Source: Cervus elaphus
Taxonomy: Eukaryota; Chordata; Mammalia; Artiodactyla; Cervidae
Length of the DNA: 64,000 nucleotides
Assembly: GCF_910594005.1 (NCBI RefSeq)
Contig: NC_057815.1
Span: 82,011,552-82,075,551 of the forward strand
Direction: 5' to 3'
A program made the translations under genes and the position numbers. Below are positions 10,275-21,488 of the stretch, one piece after another (position 1 is the first letter of the stretch; each line of letters begins with the position of its first letter). Under the pieces are notes generated by a model. The model made no database searches. It had not been told where the DNA came from and was given only the letters and a program-made list of their open reading frames with translations.

Positions 10275-10430
10275 CTTCTATTTACCATTGAAGGGCTCAG
10301 CAAGAAACTAAACATGAAACTGACAAACCATAATAATAAGCTGGCCTTTATTAATTTTTGTTTCTTAAGTAGCCTGATGTGAAAGTGTAAAATGTTTTTA
10401 TAAGCATTTATGCAGTTCTGTGCTGCTTTG

Positions 10431-10578
10431 TGGCTTCACTGGTGATTCAGATGGTAAAGAATCTGAGAATCTGCCTGCGATGCAGGAGACCTGGGTTCAA
10501 TCCCTGGATCAGGACGATCCCCTGCGGAAGGGAATGGCAAACCACTCCAGTATTCTTGCCTGGAGAACTCCGTGGACA
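10431..10578 (+). mobile_element. 3'-truncated (tailless) Bov-tA SINE with 11-bp TSD
   Basis: Head ('tggcttcactggtgattcag', B box 'gggttcaatccc') and body are present, but the copy stops at 'gagaactccgtggaca'. The last quarter and the tail are missing. A perfect 11-bp TSD, gtgctgctttg, immediately flanks it (10420-10430, 10579-10589), which argues that the element entered in this truncated form. Confidence 0.9.
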
Positions 10579-10589
10579 GTGCTGCTTTG

Positions 10590-10929
10590 CAAAATAAATA
10601 AATCCTGAACAATCTGTGCAGGTATTCCTGCTATTTAAAGAACCCTGTGGAAACATCCTCATTTGTAATATATGTTTTTTATGACCGAAGTTATGTGTGG
10701 TCAACATAGAGATTGTGAGAGAAAATAGTTCTAATACCAAAACAAAGAAGTTCTAATACCAAAATAAAACATAACCATGTCTTATTTTGCTTTGAAACAG
10801 GACGAACTTCCTTTGTGAATGCTGAATAGTCATATACTGATTAATTTAACCCTTTCCTACAAGTTATGTATATTCCCAGTTTCACTTACATTGAGAACTA
10901 TATAAGTGGGTTCACGTCATTGTGACCCT
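10590..10929. other. No recognised feature
   Basis: AT-rich spacer between the tailless SINE and an antisense L1. A 17-mer, aagttctaataccaaaa, is near-tandemly repeated at about 10725-10763. Confidence 0.4.
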
Positions 10930-11915
10930 GCTGAATCTGTTTTCCTTTCGTTGACAGGTTCCTGAGGTTCATTCATACTGCTGTGTGTAGAATACATTAT
11001 TTAGGTACACTGCTGTATACCTTTGCCTTAATGCATATGTCACATCTTATTTATATATTCTACACCCATGGACCTCTGACTTGTTTCCTACTGGGGACCA
11101 TTCAACATAGTGCTGTCATAAAGATTCTTGAATAATATACACTTATATTTTTAAGGAAATGCCTACAAGTGTGGTTTTTGAGGTCATATGTTATGGTTAT
11201 GCTCAAATGAAGCACTGATATGTACTTCAGAACAATTTTCCAGGCTGATTGTACCAATATAAAATCTGAGCAGTTCCAGATGGTTCAGCTCCCACAGTAC
11301 TTGGGGTGTCAGTTTTCTTTAGTGATTCTAGTAGATGAGAACTATGTTCACTGTAATATTAGTTTGTATTTTATTTATGACAAATGAGATTGAGCACATT
11401 TTCATATGCCTGTCATTTAGATATTCTCTTTGTGAACGACTAAGACTGTTGCCCATTTACTACCTGCTATCTTTAAAAAAAAAATTTTTTTTTTTTGATG
11501 TGTATGTGTGTGTTTAGGATGGCAGGATATTGTCAAATATACCCATTGCAAATTTCTTCACAGGATACAATTTGCCTTTTTACTCTAAAAATAATGCCTT
11601 TTAATGAAAAAAGTTCTCTCAGTTTTAATCTTATTTAAATTGTTGAAAACTTATTTATGCATGGATCTTTTGATATCTTGTCTAAGAAATATTTTTATAG
11701 TCTAGAGAGAGAAACGTTTTCTATGTTCTTTTGTATACGTCATAGTTTAAATTTTTATAATTTTATATGACAGTATGTCTGAAATACATTTTTGTGTATG
11801 AAGTGGAGTTGAGATTCACATTTTCTTCATATTATATTTAGTTATATCATCACTTTCTCAAAAGACTGTCTTTTACCCATTTGGGTGTTGTGTCACCTTT
11901 ATTATACTATATTTT
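10930..11915 (-). mobile_element. Ancient L1/HAL1-type fragment
   Basis: Degraded antisense L1-like text in the expected order: 'ttcctgaggttcattcatac', 'ggaccattcaacatagtgct', 'tgagattgagcacattttca', then 'ttttgtgtatgaagtggag' and 'tcaaaagactgtctttta'. Older than the block at 6.6-8.2 kb. L1 and HAL1 cannot be told apart by eye. Confidence 0.7.
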
Positions 11916-12453
11916 ATATGTATACATGAGAAGCATATAATAAACCAGAAATCATTAAATTAGTTTTTATTCTGATTCTTCACAAATTAACTGTGTAATA
12001 TTGGACATGAAGGACAAATTATAAAGCCTCTTACAGTCAATGAGTGAATTTAATACAGTCCTTTTTTTAATACATTTTGGCTTTCTCACAATGCCCAAAT
12101 GGGAGTGAATACATGTAAAAGAAAATAATTATTTTTAAGGTTCTATTAAATATTATATAGGTATTAGGATTTCCTTAGAGATTATAAAAACTAGTTTGAA
12201 AATATTGATGATTTTCATAAATTTATTCATGTATTCTAAATCATTGATCTCATGTTATTTTGAAATGGTGAAATCTATTCCTAATAAAATATGAATCTCT
12301 GTCTATATAAGGAGGATTTTTAAAAATAATACAAATTAGCAAAATAATATGACAAGAAACAAGAAATTATTTCATGTCCCAGCTTTTAGTTTTACCTTAT
12401 GATTCTCAGTTAAGAAGATACCTAAACCATTCATGACTCCAAAGGAAATTCTA
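11916..12453. other. AT-rich DNA, no recognised feature
   Basis: Spacer with long A/T runs preceding a TATG microsatellite. Confidence 0.4.
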
Positions 12454-12613
12454 TGTATGTATGTACGTATGTATACGGGGCTTCCCTGGTGGCTCAGATG
12501 GTTAAGAATCTGTCTGCGATGCAGGAGACCAGAGGTCAAGCCCTGGGTTAGGAAGATCCCCTGGAGAAGGGAATGGCTACCCGATATGTATGTATGTATG
12601 TTTGTATGTATGT
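12454..12613. repeat. (TATG)n microsatellite split by a SINE
   Basis: TATG-type repeats at about 12452-12474 and 12583-12612 lie on either side of a truncated SINE. The repeat is imperfect (tacg, ttg interruptions). Confidence 0.85.
12477..12582 (+). mobile_element. 3'-truncated Bov-tA SINE inside a TATG repeat
   Basis: Begins with a perfect family start ('ggggcttccctggtggctca'), with B-box region 'gaggtcaagccctgg' degraded, and stops abruptly at 'gaatggctaccc', directly against the TATG repeat. The body's second half and the tail are absent. The repetitive flank prevents TSD assignment. Confidence 0.85.
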
Positions 12614-13903
12614 GTATCATCTACCTATTTTCTATAATTAATAGGGCCTTATATCAGTTCTTAGAATATTTAAGATGCTGGAAAATATTTGTTGAAACTA
12701 AGAAACTTATTTAGACATATCACCATCCCTTACTTCCCCAGAACAGTCCATGAAACAAACATAATTAAGAACTCATCTTTTGCAAGAATGCTGCAGTTTA
12801 ATTGATGATGAGAAAGTGATTTACTAATTTAGAAGAAACTTGAAATAATACTAATTTGATTTGTTGTAAAATTAAAATTGAAAGAGTTTTCCATCAGATC
12901 GTGTGTGTTTAAGTTTCTGTGTATGTTTGGTATGTACATCTGTGCATATGTGTGTATCCATTCCTGACCTAGGAATTTTTTAAAACTAAGCACATATATT
13001 ATTGCTTCAAAGCCATTATAAAATAAACATAAAAAACTTTAAAATTTTGGATTGGTGAACAACTCTAATCAGTTCTCGAAAAATGCTTAATATAAATTAA
13101 TATTATTAATATTAATATCAAAATTCACCTCTTATTGAAAAGTATTATTGACTTCTAATTGTAGCATTTTGAAAAAGCAGGAAAATTGGCAAGCATTAAA
13201 AATTTTGCAGAAGGATAAATGTTTCTCTTAATATTCAATACTTACTTTACATAGAGATGAAAAATATTTCTTCAAATTCCACTTCATTTTCTTTAATGCA
13301 TTCCTGACTTTATTATTTAACTGATCCTTAGAAGACAACTTAAATAATTGGGAAGATATAATTTTGTCAAATTGATTAAATTTCTTAGTTCAATAAACTA
13401 ACAGTTTACCTATAAAATTAAATCTATGTATTAATTAAATTTAGATTGATAAATATATATAATATTTTATGCTTAAGTAAGGAAAAATTTTGCCAGAATA
13501 CATAATGCCAGAATACCACTGATTTTAAAATGCATCCTGGTTTCAAACATACTAAAATAAATAAAAAAGGAAAGTAATTGCCATTTGAATAATGACAAAT
13601 AGCATGTGACAATACATTTTATACACATATGTAAATGTATGAAGATATGAATTCATAAATATAGATTTTGGTATATTAACACATTAAAAATATAAATTTT
13701 TAAACATAACAGAAGTCATAAATTAAACTGAAGAAAACAACTGAAGCCCTGCATGGGCCAGAGTTACAGTGATAGTGTAATTAAAGAATAGAAAAACTAT
13801 CTAAATTCGTTTCACTCTTCAATGTTGTGAAAAGGATTTATGATCCATACATGAGACCCTTTTTAAAAATCATGTTTTACTTTCTTTTTCTTGCCGATTA
13901 AGC
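12614..13903. other. AT-rich DNA, no recognised feature (1.3 kb)
   Basis: Very AT-rich, with a self-complementary TAATATTA-type stretch near 13088-13118. No repeat family or coding potential recognised. Confidence 0.4.
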
Positions 13904-13921
13904 TTCACTTATATGTTATCT

Positions 13922-14176
13922 TTATCAGCTGAGCCACCAGGAAAGCCCAAGAATATTGGAGTGCATAGGCTACCCCTTCTTCCCCACCCAGGAATCGAAC
14001 CGGGGTCTCCTGCATTGCAGGCCTGCCATACGGGAGACCTAGGTTCAGCAGCTAGGTTGGAAGATCCCCTGGAGAAGGGAAGGACTACCTACTCTGGTAT
14101 TCTGGCCTGGAGAATTCCAGGGGCTGTATAGTCCATGGGGTCTCAAAGTGTCAGACACAACTGAGCGACTTTCACT
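13922..14176 (+). mobile_element. Dimeric Bov-tA SINE with 5' inversion (twin-primed), 18-bp TSD
   Basis: Two abutting pieces of one SINE in opposite orientation. Bases 13922-14022 are antisense and run from the second tRNA-like head ('ttatcagctgagccaccagg') back into the first unit, crossing the unit junction 'aagcccaagaatattggag'. Bases 14023-14176 are sense and run from inside the second head ('ctgccatacgggagacctag') to the normal 3' end ('cacaactgagcgactttcac'). A perfect 18-bp TSD, ttcacttatatgttatct, lies at 13904-13921 and 14177-14194, so this is one insertion event. The dimeric parent is represented intact at 14858-15150. Inference: twin priming by the BovB machinery. Confidence 0.88.
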
Positions 14177-14194
14177 TTCACTTATATGTTATCT

Positions 14195-14847
14195 ATGATT
14201 TTGTGTCTCTCTTTACAGCACTTCTTAGGAAACTGATTTCACAGCTTCACCTAAGGCATCCTTTGTCCCTTACAGCTGACCCCATATAGCAAAAACAGAA
14301 AATAATCTACCAGAAGCTGAAGCAACTCTGTTATGTAGACAAAGAAACACAGTGGAACTGAGATGGTTCCTACCTAGCAGACAAATGGCAGAAAAGTCTA
14401 AGAACAAAAATATGTTAATATTGCCCAGTGTGTACACATTAGTTGAACTTGTGTATATACATGCTTCTTTGTGTATGTGTGTATAGACCTTTGTTTGTGT
14501 TTATATACTGTTCTCAGTTCACTGAGCAATATTATTCTTCCTGATGGAAAGTTAAAATCATCACATGTGCTGTCAAAATGATTTTGATATTGTTACTCGA
14601 GGCACAATTCTTAAGGGAACTAAACAATTAAGTATGTACAATCAATTTGCTTAAAGTTACAACTTAATGGGCCTCTCTAAGGAATATTTCTTTTAAAGAC
14701 TTTTAAATAAATGAAACCAATCAAGAGGAAGTAACATTTTAACTTAATCAGAAATTCTGTCTAACCATTAAATCATTTTGAAAGACTCTCATAACACTCA
14801 TAACACTCCATATTAGCTATTGCAATAAAAGTTTTAACAAGTACTAA
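14195..14847. other. No recognised feature (0.65 kb)
   Basis: Spacer between the inverted and the intact dimeric SINE. No repeat family recognised and no significant open frame. Confidence 0.4.
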
Positions 14848-14857
14848 GGGATTACAA

Positions 14858-15150
14858 GCTTCCCTGATAGCTCAGTTGATAAAGAATCCGCCTGTAATGC
14901 AGGAGATCCTGGTTTGATTCCTGGGTTGGGAAGATCCATTGGAGAAGGGATAGGCTACCCACTCCAGTATTCTTGGGCTTCCCTTGTAGCTCAGCTGGTA
15001 AAAAAAAATTCACCTGCAATGCGGGAGACCTGGGTCTGATCCCTGGGTTGGGAAGATCCCCTGGAGAAGGGAAAGGCTACCCACTCCAGTATTCTGGCCT
15101 GGAGAATTCCATGGACTGTATAATGACTCAGTGACTTTCACTTTCACCAG
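14858..15150 (+). mobile_element. Two-headed (dimeric) Bov-tA SINE, intact
   Basis: Two complete tRNA-like heads in tandem: 'gcttccctgatagctcagtt' at 14858 and 'gggcttcccttgtagctcag' near 14975. The first body is cut after 'ccactccagtattcttg', where the second unit starts. B-box regions are 'ggtttgattcc' and 'ggtctgatccc'. The 3' end is 'cagtgactttcactttcacc'. TSD gggattacaa at 14848-14857 and 15151-15160. Same architecture as 54486-54827 and 55272-55565, so it is a propagated subfamily, not a chance tandem. Confidence 0.9.
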
Positions 15151-15160
15151 GGGATTACAA

Positions 15161-15718
15161 AGAAGGGATTGTTTAACTACCTTGGATATAGCAGAAGAAT
15201 TCCTAGAAAAGATTATATATTTCAGTTGGGTCCAAATGAAAGCAAATACTTTGCCTTATCAGAAAACTACCCCTTCTATCAAAAGTATGTTTGAATTCTG
15301 TTGGGGTAATAAATAGCACCTTTAAATAGGGTGGAGTTTTTTGTTTTTGTTTTTTTTTTTTCAGTCTTTAAAATAAACCTCACAGGACTTCAAACTTACA
15401 AAATTATTATAAACTGCATTCACCTGCTCAGACACACAATAAAGGCTTATTCATAAAAACAAAAATTCAACTATGTATTTGTTTAAAAAATCTATCCTAT
15501 ATTACAGATAATTTTTTAGGCTTCTTAATTTCTGAGGCAGACCTAGGGTTGAGAGTGGATTATTAAATTATGCAGACCAGAAAAATCAGTGGCTATGTGC
15601 AAGTTCTAGTCTAGTTTCTGCCCATCTGGATTATAACATTCAGCTGAAATCATCAAGCCTCATACTGGAGTAGGTAACAAAATGTGAAAATTTGCTTTTT
15701 CTCTATCTCCTAGCCTCA
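15161..15718. other. No recognised feature
   Basis: Contains a T/G-rich run near 15339-15361. No family recognised. Confidence 0.4.
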
Positions 15719-17352
15719 ACTTGAAAAAAGCAGGTCAAATCACTATGCCATTCAGGTATGACCTAAGACAAAACCCTTATAATTATACAGCAGGGATGAC
15801 AAATAGATTCAAGGGACTAGATCTGGTACACAATGCCTAAAGGACTATGGACAGAGGTTCACAACACTGTACGGAAGGCGGTGATAAAAACTATTCTGTA
15901 GAGAAAGAAATGCAAGAAGGCAAAGGGGTTGTCTGAAGAGGCCTTACAAATAGCTGGAGAAAGAAGAGAAGAAAAAGGAAAGGGTAAAAGGGAAAGATAT
16001 AACCAACTTAATGCAGAGTTCCAGAGAACATCAAGGAGAGATAAGAAGGCCTTCTTAAATGAACAATGCAAAGAAATAGAAGAAAACAATAAAATGGGAA
16101 AGGCTAGAGATCACTTCAAGAAAATTGCAGACATCAAGGGGATACCTCATGCAAGGACAGGCACAATAAAGGACAGAAATGGTAAGGAACTAAGAGAAGC
16201 AGAAGAGATTAAGAAGAGGTGGCAAGCATGCACAGAACTGTACAAGAAAGGTTTTAATGACCCAGATAACTATGATGATGTGATCACTCACCTAGAGCCA
16301 GGCATCCTGGCTGCGAAGTCAAGTGGACCTTGGGATGTATTACTATGAACAAAACTAGTGGAGGTGATGAAATTCCAGCTGAACTATTTCAAATCCTAAA
16401 AGATGATGCTGTTAAAGTGCTGTACACATTATGCCAGCAAATTTAGAAAACTCAGCAGTGGCCACAAGACTGGAAAAGTTCAGTTTTCATTTCAATCTCA
16501 AAGAAGTGCAATGCCAAAGAATGTTCAGACTACCGCACAGTTGCACACATTTCACATGCTAGCAAGGTAATGCCCAAAATGCTTCAAACTAGGCTTCAAT
16601 AGTATAAGAACTTCCAGATGTATCAATTGGATTTAGAAAGGGCAGAGAAAACAGAAATCAAATTGCCAGCATCCACTGGGTCATAGAAAAAGCAAGAGAA
16701 TTCCAGAAAATCTACTTCTGCTTCACTGACTACACTAAAACTTTTAACTGTGGGGATCACAACAAACTGTGGAAATTCTTAAAGAGATGGGAATACCAGG
16801 TTATCTTACCTGCCTCCTGAGAAACCTGTATGCAGGTCAAGAAGCAACAGTTTGACCCCGACATGGAACAACAGACTGGTTCCAGATTGGGAAAGGAGTA
16901 CAAGATTGTATATTGTCACTCTGCTTATTTAACTCCTGTGTAAAGCACATCATGAGAAATGCCAGTCTGGACAAAGCACAAGCTGAAATCAAGATTACCG
17001 GGAGAAATCATAACCTCAGATATGCAAATAACACCACCCTAATGGGAGAAAGTGAAGAGGAACTAAAGCGCCTCTTGATGAAAGTGAAAGAGGAGAGTGA
17101 AAAAGGTAGCTTAAGACTCAGCACTCAAAAAATGAAGATTATAGCATCCAGTCCCATCACTATATGGCAAATAGATGGGGAAACAATGGAAATAGTGACA
17201 GACTTTATTTTCTTGGGTTCTAAAATCACTGCATCGTTGACTGCAGCCATGAAATTAAAAGATGCTTGCTCCTTGGAAGAAAAGCTATGACCAGCCTAGA
17301 CAGTATATTAAAAAGCAGAGACATCACTTTGCCGACAAAGGTCCATATAGTT
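15719..17352 (+). mobile_element. BovB internal segment, both ends missing
   Basis: Sense BovB from the linker after the endonuclease ('ccattcaggtatgacctaag') through RT motif A ('tgcttcactgactacact'), motif C (17021-17032, degenerate YANN) to just past 'cactttgccgacaaaggtcc'. The remaining 0.4-0.5 kb of the 3' end is absent. Since LINE insertion starts at the 3' end, loss of that end points to later deletion or recombination. Short open pieces (15929-16348, 16913-17290) are decayed ORF2. Both motif C aspartates are asparagine. Confidence 0.92.
15929..16348 (+). pseudogene. BovB ORF2 linker fragment (about 139 codons)
   Basis: A charged, Lys/Glu-rich stretch typical of the region between the BovB endonuclease and RT domains, with 'HFKKIADIKG' and 'GTIKDRNGKELREAEEIKKR' blocks. 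It ends by frameshift near 16320, where the family frame continues in another phase. No catalytic residue lies here. Confidence 0.8.
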
Positions 17353-18181
17353 GCCAACTGATGTGGACACAAATAGGCAGTGTGAGTCCAAGGGTTGGTC
17401 ACTGTTTAGCTTTTACTTTGTTTGATCTAATTCCACATTCAAAACACCCTTCGAGATATCTCTACTCATGAATCTTTGCAGCATATTAATTTATCATTTA
17501 AAACCTTTTTCAGCAACTAGGCTATTTCTATTAACCAATAGCTGCTGTTTCTTTCTTTTTTTAATTTTCAGAGGGCCCATGAAAAATGCTAGAACTAATT
17601 ATTTGCAATTTCACATCAATTTACTAATTTCCAGCCCAACAGGATGTCCCCTGTTATCAAAGTGCCAGGAGTGTCTTCTACTAGCCTTAAACCAGCTGGC
17701 TCATCTTAGGACATAATCACACTTTATTCTGTTTTAAAACCTGTTTGTGCATTTTTCCTCTTTGTATAAATTTGAAATGGTGTCTATGAAATATTTTATA
17801 ACGTTGTTAGTAGGCATATCACTTATCCTAGGAAATGCTGTTGAGTAACAAATAGCTGGGATTTTAGAGGGTAAAATGTATGAAAATTTCTAGAACTACT
17901 TACACTTAGGGATTGGAATGAAGAACAAATATTGTTAAGGTCACTAGTCTTTCCTATATATACCTAGGGTAACATTCAAGAAACTAGCTTTTATCTTATT
18001 CAGGGAAATGGAGTAATGTGAATTAAAAGAAAGAGCCACATACAAGAAATAAGATATTTGTGCCTTAAATTTGATTTTGATTTGATTAAGCTTGGGGATA
18101 CCATCTGTAATCTGTCTACTAATAACTCCCCAAGTAAAATTAGCACAGCCATTATGACCAAAGTTTAAGGTGTAGCATCAT
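17353..18181. other. No recognised feature (0.83 kb)
   Basis: Follows the broken end of BovB. Bases 17570-17720 look more complex than their surroundings (possibly an old LTR or MER relic), but I could not assign them. Confidence 0.35.
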
Positions 18182-18310
18182 AGATCCCCTGAAGGAGGAA
18201 ATGGCAACCCACTCCCGTATTCTTGCCTGGAGAATTCCGTGGACAGAGGCGTCTGGCAGGCTACAGTTCATGGCATCACAAAAGTTGGACATGACTTGGT
18301 GACTAAAAAA
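18182..18310 (+). mobile_element. Bov-A SINE body, headless
   Basis: 5'-truncated: begins 'agatcccctgaaggaggaaa' and runs to 'gttggacatgacttggtgac' plus a short A tail. Confidence 0.88.
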
Positions 18311-18490
18311 AGGGTGCCAATTTATTAAGATAGTTTAATTTAGCTTTACCAAATGGGTATGTAAAATTTCAGAACAATTATACAATTAGATCACCACTTG
18401 TCTTTTTATAATACAGCATAACTCTCTAAATCCTTCATAACATGCCCTTAAAATGTTTATTTTTGTCACTGAAAGGATTAAAAACATTAA

Positions 18491-18514
18491 ATATATATAT
18501 ATATATATATATAT
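18491..18514. repeat. (AT)12 microsatellite
   Basis: Uninterrupted AT dinucleotides. Likely length-variable between individuals. Confidence 0.95.
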
Positions 18515-19922
18515 TTTAACATGAAGTGATTATCGCTAGGTGACTCTATAGAACTTTTAAAAACTGATGCAAATATGTATAGAAAAGCTCTTTGGAACTC
18601 TTACTTACAAGACAAAAGATCTGTAGTATGTGTGAACACCAGATTTTGACACTGAAAATATCATTTTATAAATACCATAGACTCTTTCAGTAAAGGGGAG
18701 GGAAGGATAGTTTATGTCTATCTTATCCTCCACATTTCTGAAAAATAATCAGTCCTACTTGGCAGTGAAAAGGCTTTATGAGATCTGCGCTCTAAACCAA
18801 TAGGGCAGATTCCCCCAGAGCACCCTTTCAATTTCATTTTCAATCCTACAGGGGGGATTAGTGTAGTCTTATCCTCTGATAGACAGATATATCTTTTAGG
18901 ATGTGGAGACTTAACATTTAATAGACAGGATCTGTGCAATCGACCAGAGCTAAAGCGTATTGTCAATTTATATAGTAAGGAAGAAGTATATTTTTAGTTC
19001 ATTTCCTTATAATAAGAAGTCTGTTAAGCCTTTTTTGGTACATTTTATCTCTCTACTTAGATTTTATACACTCAGAGCCTAGATATTTCTCCAATAATTC
19101 CAGCACAATGTCCCATATATAAAGAAACATAGGTTTAAATGAAATACAACATGATTATAGGGCTGTGTATATTTCTGTGCTGTGAAGAAGGACAGGCACT
19201 GTGTATCTCTTGGGACAGCCAGAGTTTCCACAACCATACTGAGGACTTCATCTAGAAAATCTAACATCTGTAGTTTGAGACTTGGGGTCATGAAGGTGGC
19301 TCATTTAATAGCTATGCTTGAGTTGATGAAAGTGAAGAAATCTTCCAAGATTAGATGCATTAGGAAACTAGACAAATTACAAATTACATCTTACAAATTA
19401 TTGAACACTTAAAAGCTCAGATTTCTCATGTCAGCAATGTAGATCATATTTAAACTGACACATAACTGAGAATATCTAATGGTTGGTAATTCTGGCTTGA
19501 TTTAAGGAGATGAGCCCATTGACCAGAATTCTGTTGTTCTTTCCATTCAAAAACAATTTAAGTTCTTGTTTTGTTCCAGCACAGAGCTGGCCCCACCTGC
19601 CCTTGACTTACACAGTCTGGTGTTGGAAACAAAAATGTAAATAACATGAATTATGGAAACATATCCATCATTAACATATAGTGAGTATATATGTCTTGCT
19701 GACATTAAGATTTACATGGCTATTCTCCTAGTTCTCCTAACTACTCATTTACATGAAAGCAGGAATAAAATGGACATAAAATAAAATTTGAGATTGTTGG
19801 TGGGTTTAATTATTCAATAGCTTTTGACTAAATTTTAATTAACATTTAACAAGCATAATGTAAAATTCATTTCATTTGATTAATTATATGCTACCAGATT
19901 TACAAATACATGGAATATGATT
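18515..19922. other. No recognised feature (1.4 kb)
   Basis: Single-copy-looking DNA. Bases 18720-18965 are open in one minus-strand frame (82 codons) but with no start context, domain or splice sites that would support a gene. Confidence 0.4.
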
Positions 19923-20151
19923 GGGCTTTCCAGATGGCACTAGTGGTAAAAAACTCAACAGCCAATGAAGGAGACATAAGAGACGCAGGTTCTGCCCTGG
20001 GTTGGGAAGATCCCCTGGAGGAGGGGATGGTAACCCACCACAGTATTCTTGCCTAGAGAATCTCATGGACAGAGGAGCATGGTGGGTGAGAGTCCATAGT
20101 GTCGCAAAGAGTCGGACAAGACTGAGGTGGCTTAGCACACACACACACACA
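19923..20151 (+). mobile_element. Bov-tA SINE, longer-head variant, (CA)n tail
   Basis: The head contains the extra 'acataagagacgcaggttct' segment typical of one Bov-tA subtype, also seen at 59613-59838. Body complete; ends 'cttagcacacacacacacac'. Possible 8-bp TSD with one mismatch (gaatatga / gaatgtga). Confidence 0.92.
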
Positions 20152-20750
20152 AGCAGAATGTGACCAAAAATGCAGAAATTAAAGTAAAATAAAGCTGAGT
20201 TTATCTGAACAAAAGCTGTTGAGTTGCACTATAGCTATGCAACGTAATTCGGTAATAGGTAACACCAGTAGCAGAAATAAAGAGTAAGGAATTTTTTCCT
20301 GAAATATTAAGAAGGGAAAATTAGAATGATTTGGTGATAGAGTAGAGGAGGCAGAGGGAAATTTTCAGAATAAATCTTCAATATTAATACACTGTGTTAC
20401 CACAGATCAAGAAGCAAAATGCAGAAAATAAACAACAAGAGAGCAAAATGATGAGCTCAGTTTTAAAGGTATTGAGAATGAAGTGTCAGCACCTCGTACA
20501 TAGTAGCACCTCAAAAAATAGTTGTCGAATAAATGACAAATTAGCTGGTGATGTCTTGCAGGAACTGAATATATAAATCTGGGCTTAAAGGTGGAATGAA
20601 TGGAAAGGGAAGTATATTTTGGACAGTTAAACCTAAATGAGTGATGAGAGCAAATAAGTAGCAAATATTTGTTATTTGGAGCTAACCAATACTTAATTCC
20701 CTTCATATATGGAGGACTTCTCATATGTAATAGTGAAGGTCATAGCAATA
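20152..20750. other. Mostly unassigned DNA with a possible L2/MIR end
   Basis: Bases 20480-20545 ('gcacctcgtacatagtagca', then 'cctcaaaaaatagttgtcga') resemble the 3' end of L2 or MIR. The rest is unassigned. The 105-codon minus-strand frame across it has no supporting feature. Confidence 0.4.
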
Positions 20751-20952
20751 TTTTTTAAAGTTTTTATTTATTTATTGATGTGGACTGTTTTTAAAGTCTT
20801 TATTGAATTGGTACAGTATCATTTATTTTCCACGTTTTGGTTTTTTGGCCACGAGGCATGTGGGGATCTTAGTTCTCCAACCAGGTATTGAACTCACATC
20901 CACTGCATTGGAAGATGAAGACTTAACTACTGGACTGCCAGGGAAGTGCCAC
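20751..20952 (-). mobile_element. CHR-type cetartiodactyl tRNA-derived SINE
   Basis: Antisense copy: 'ttttggccacgaggcatgtg', 'gggatcttagttctccaacc', 'aggtattgaactcacatc', then 'ctactggactgccagggaag'. This is the CHR text shared by ruminants, whales and hippos, not Bov-tA. Its T-rich left end is the reversed A-rich tail. Confidence 0.75.
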
Positions 20953-21488
20953 AACGATATTAATTCCATTTTCAAGAAATAAAGTGGAAATATTCTTCCA
21001 CAGTCTGCCTTCTGACAGCATGTGACTAAAATTCAGATCTCTGAATGGTTCTCTCTTAGATTTTATTACGGAATGAGAGACACAAAGACTGAGAAGTTAA
21101 TTTCTGTAGCTACAGGGGTGTACAGAGAGTCTTGCAATGTGGCATGCAGGCCACAGTGGTCATGTTAAGAAGGTGTTATTATACTTTCTGTGCCCTGGGT
21201 CTGCCTTATAGCTGCCTTAGTTTCTATTCATTTTCCAAGCAGATTGTTTACACTGTTGGATTCCATGCTGTTGATATTCAGGAAATTCCCCCATTTCTTA
21301 AGATAGTTTATTTACAGTTTCTGGCAAGCAACAGCCTTGGCAGACACAGAAAACATGCAGAGTGAGTATCAGTGAGCTATAAGCCCTACAGAAAACCTCA
21401 ATGTCTACAACCAATTAGAGTGAACTATAACAGACAAACAGAATAATGTTTGACCAATCAAGAGCTATTTAGAGTCAAACATACACTC
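20953..21488. other. No recognised feature
   Basis: Spacer before a BovB remnant. A 77-codon plus frame (21132-21365) has no supporting motif. Confidence 0.4.

Noticed and set aside
14858..15150. CRISPR-like or simple tandem repeat
   Set aside because: Only two units, each a SINE monomer with a tRNA-like head; TSD shows one retroposon insertion.
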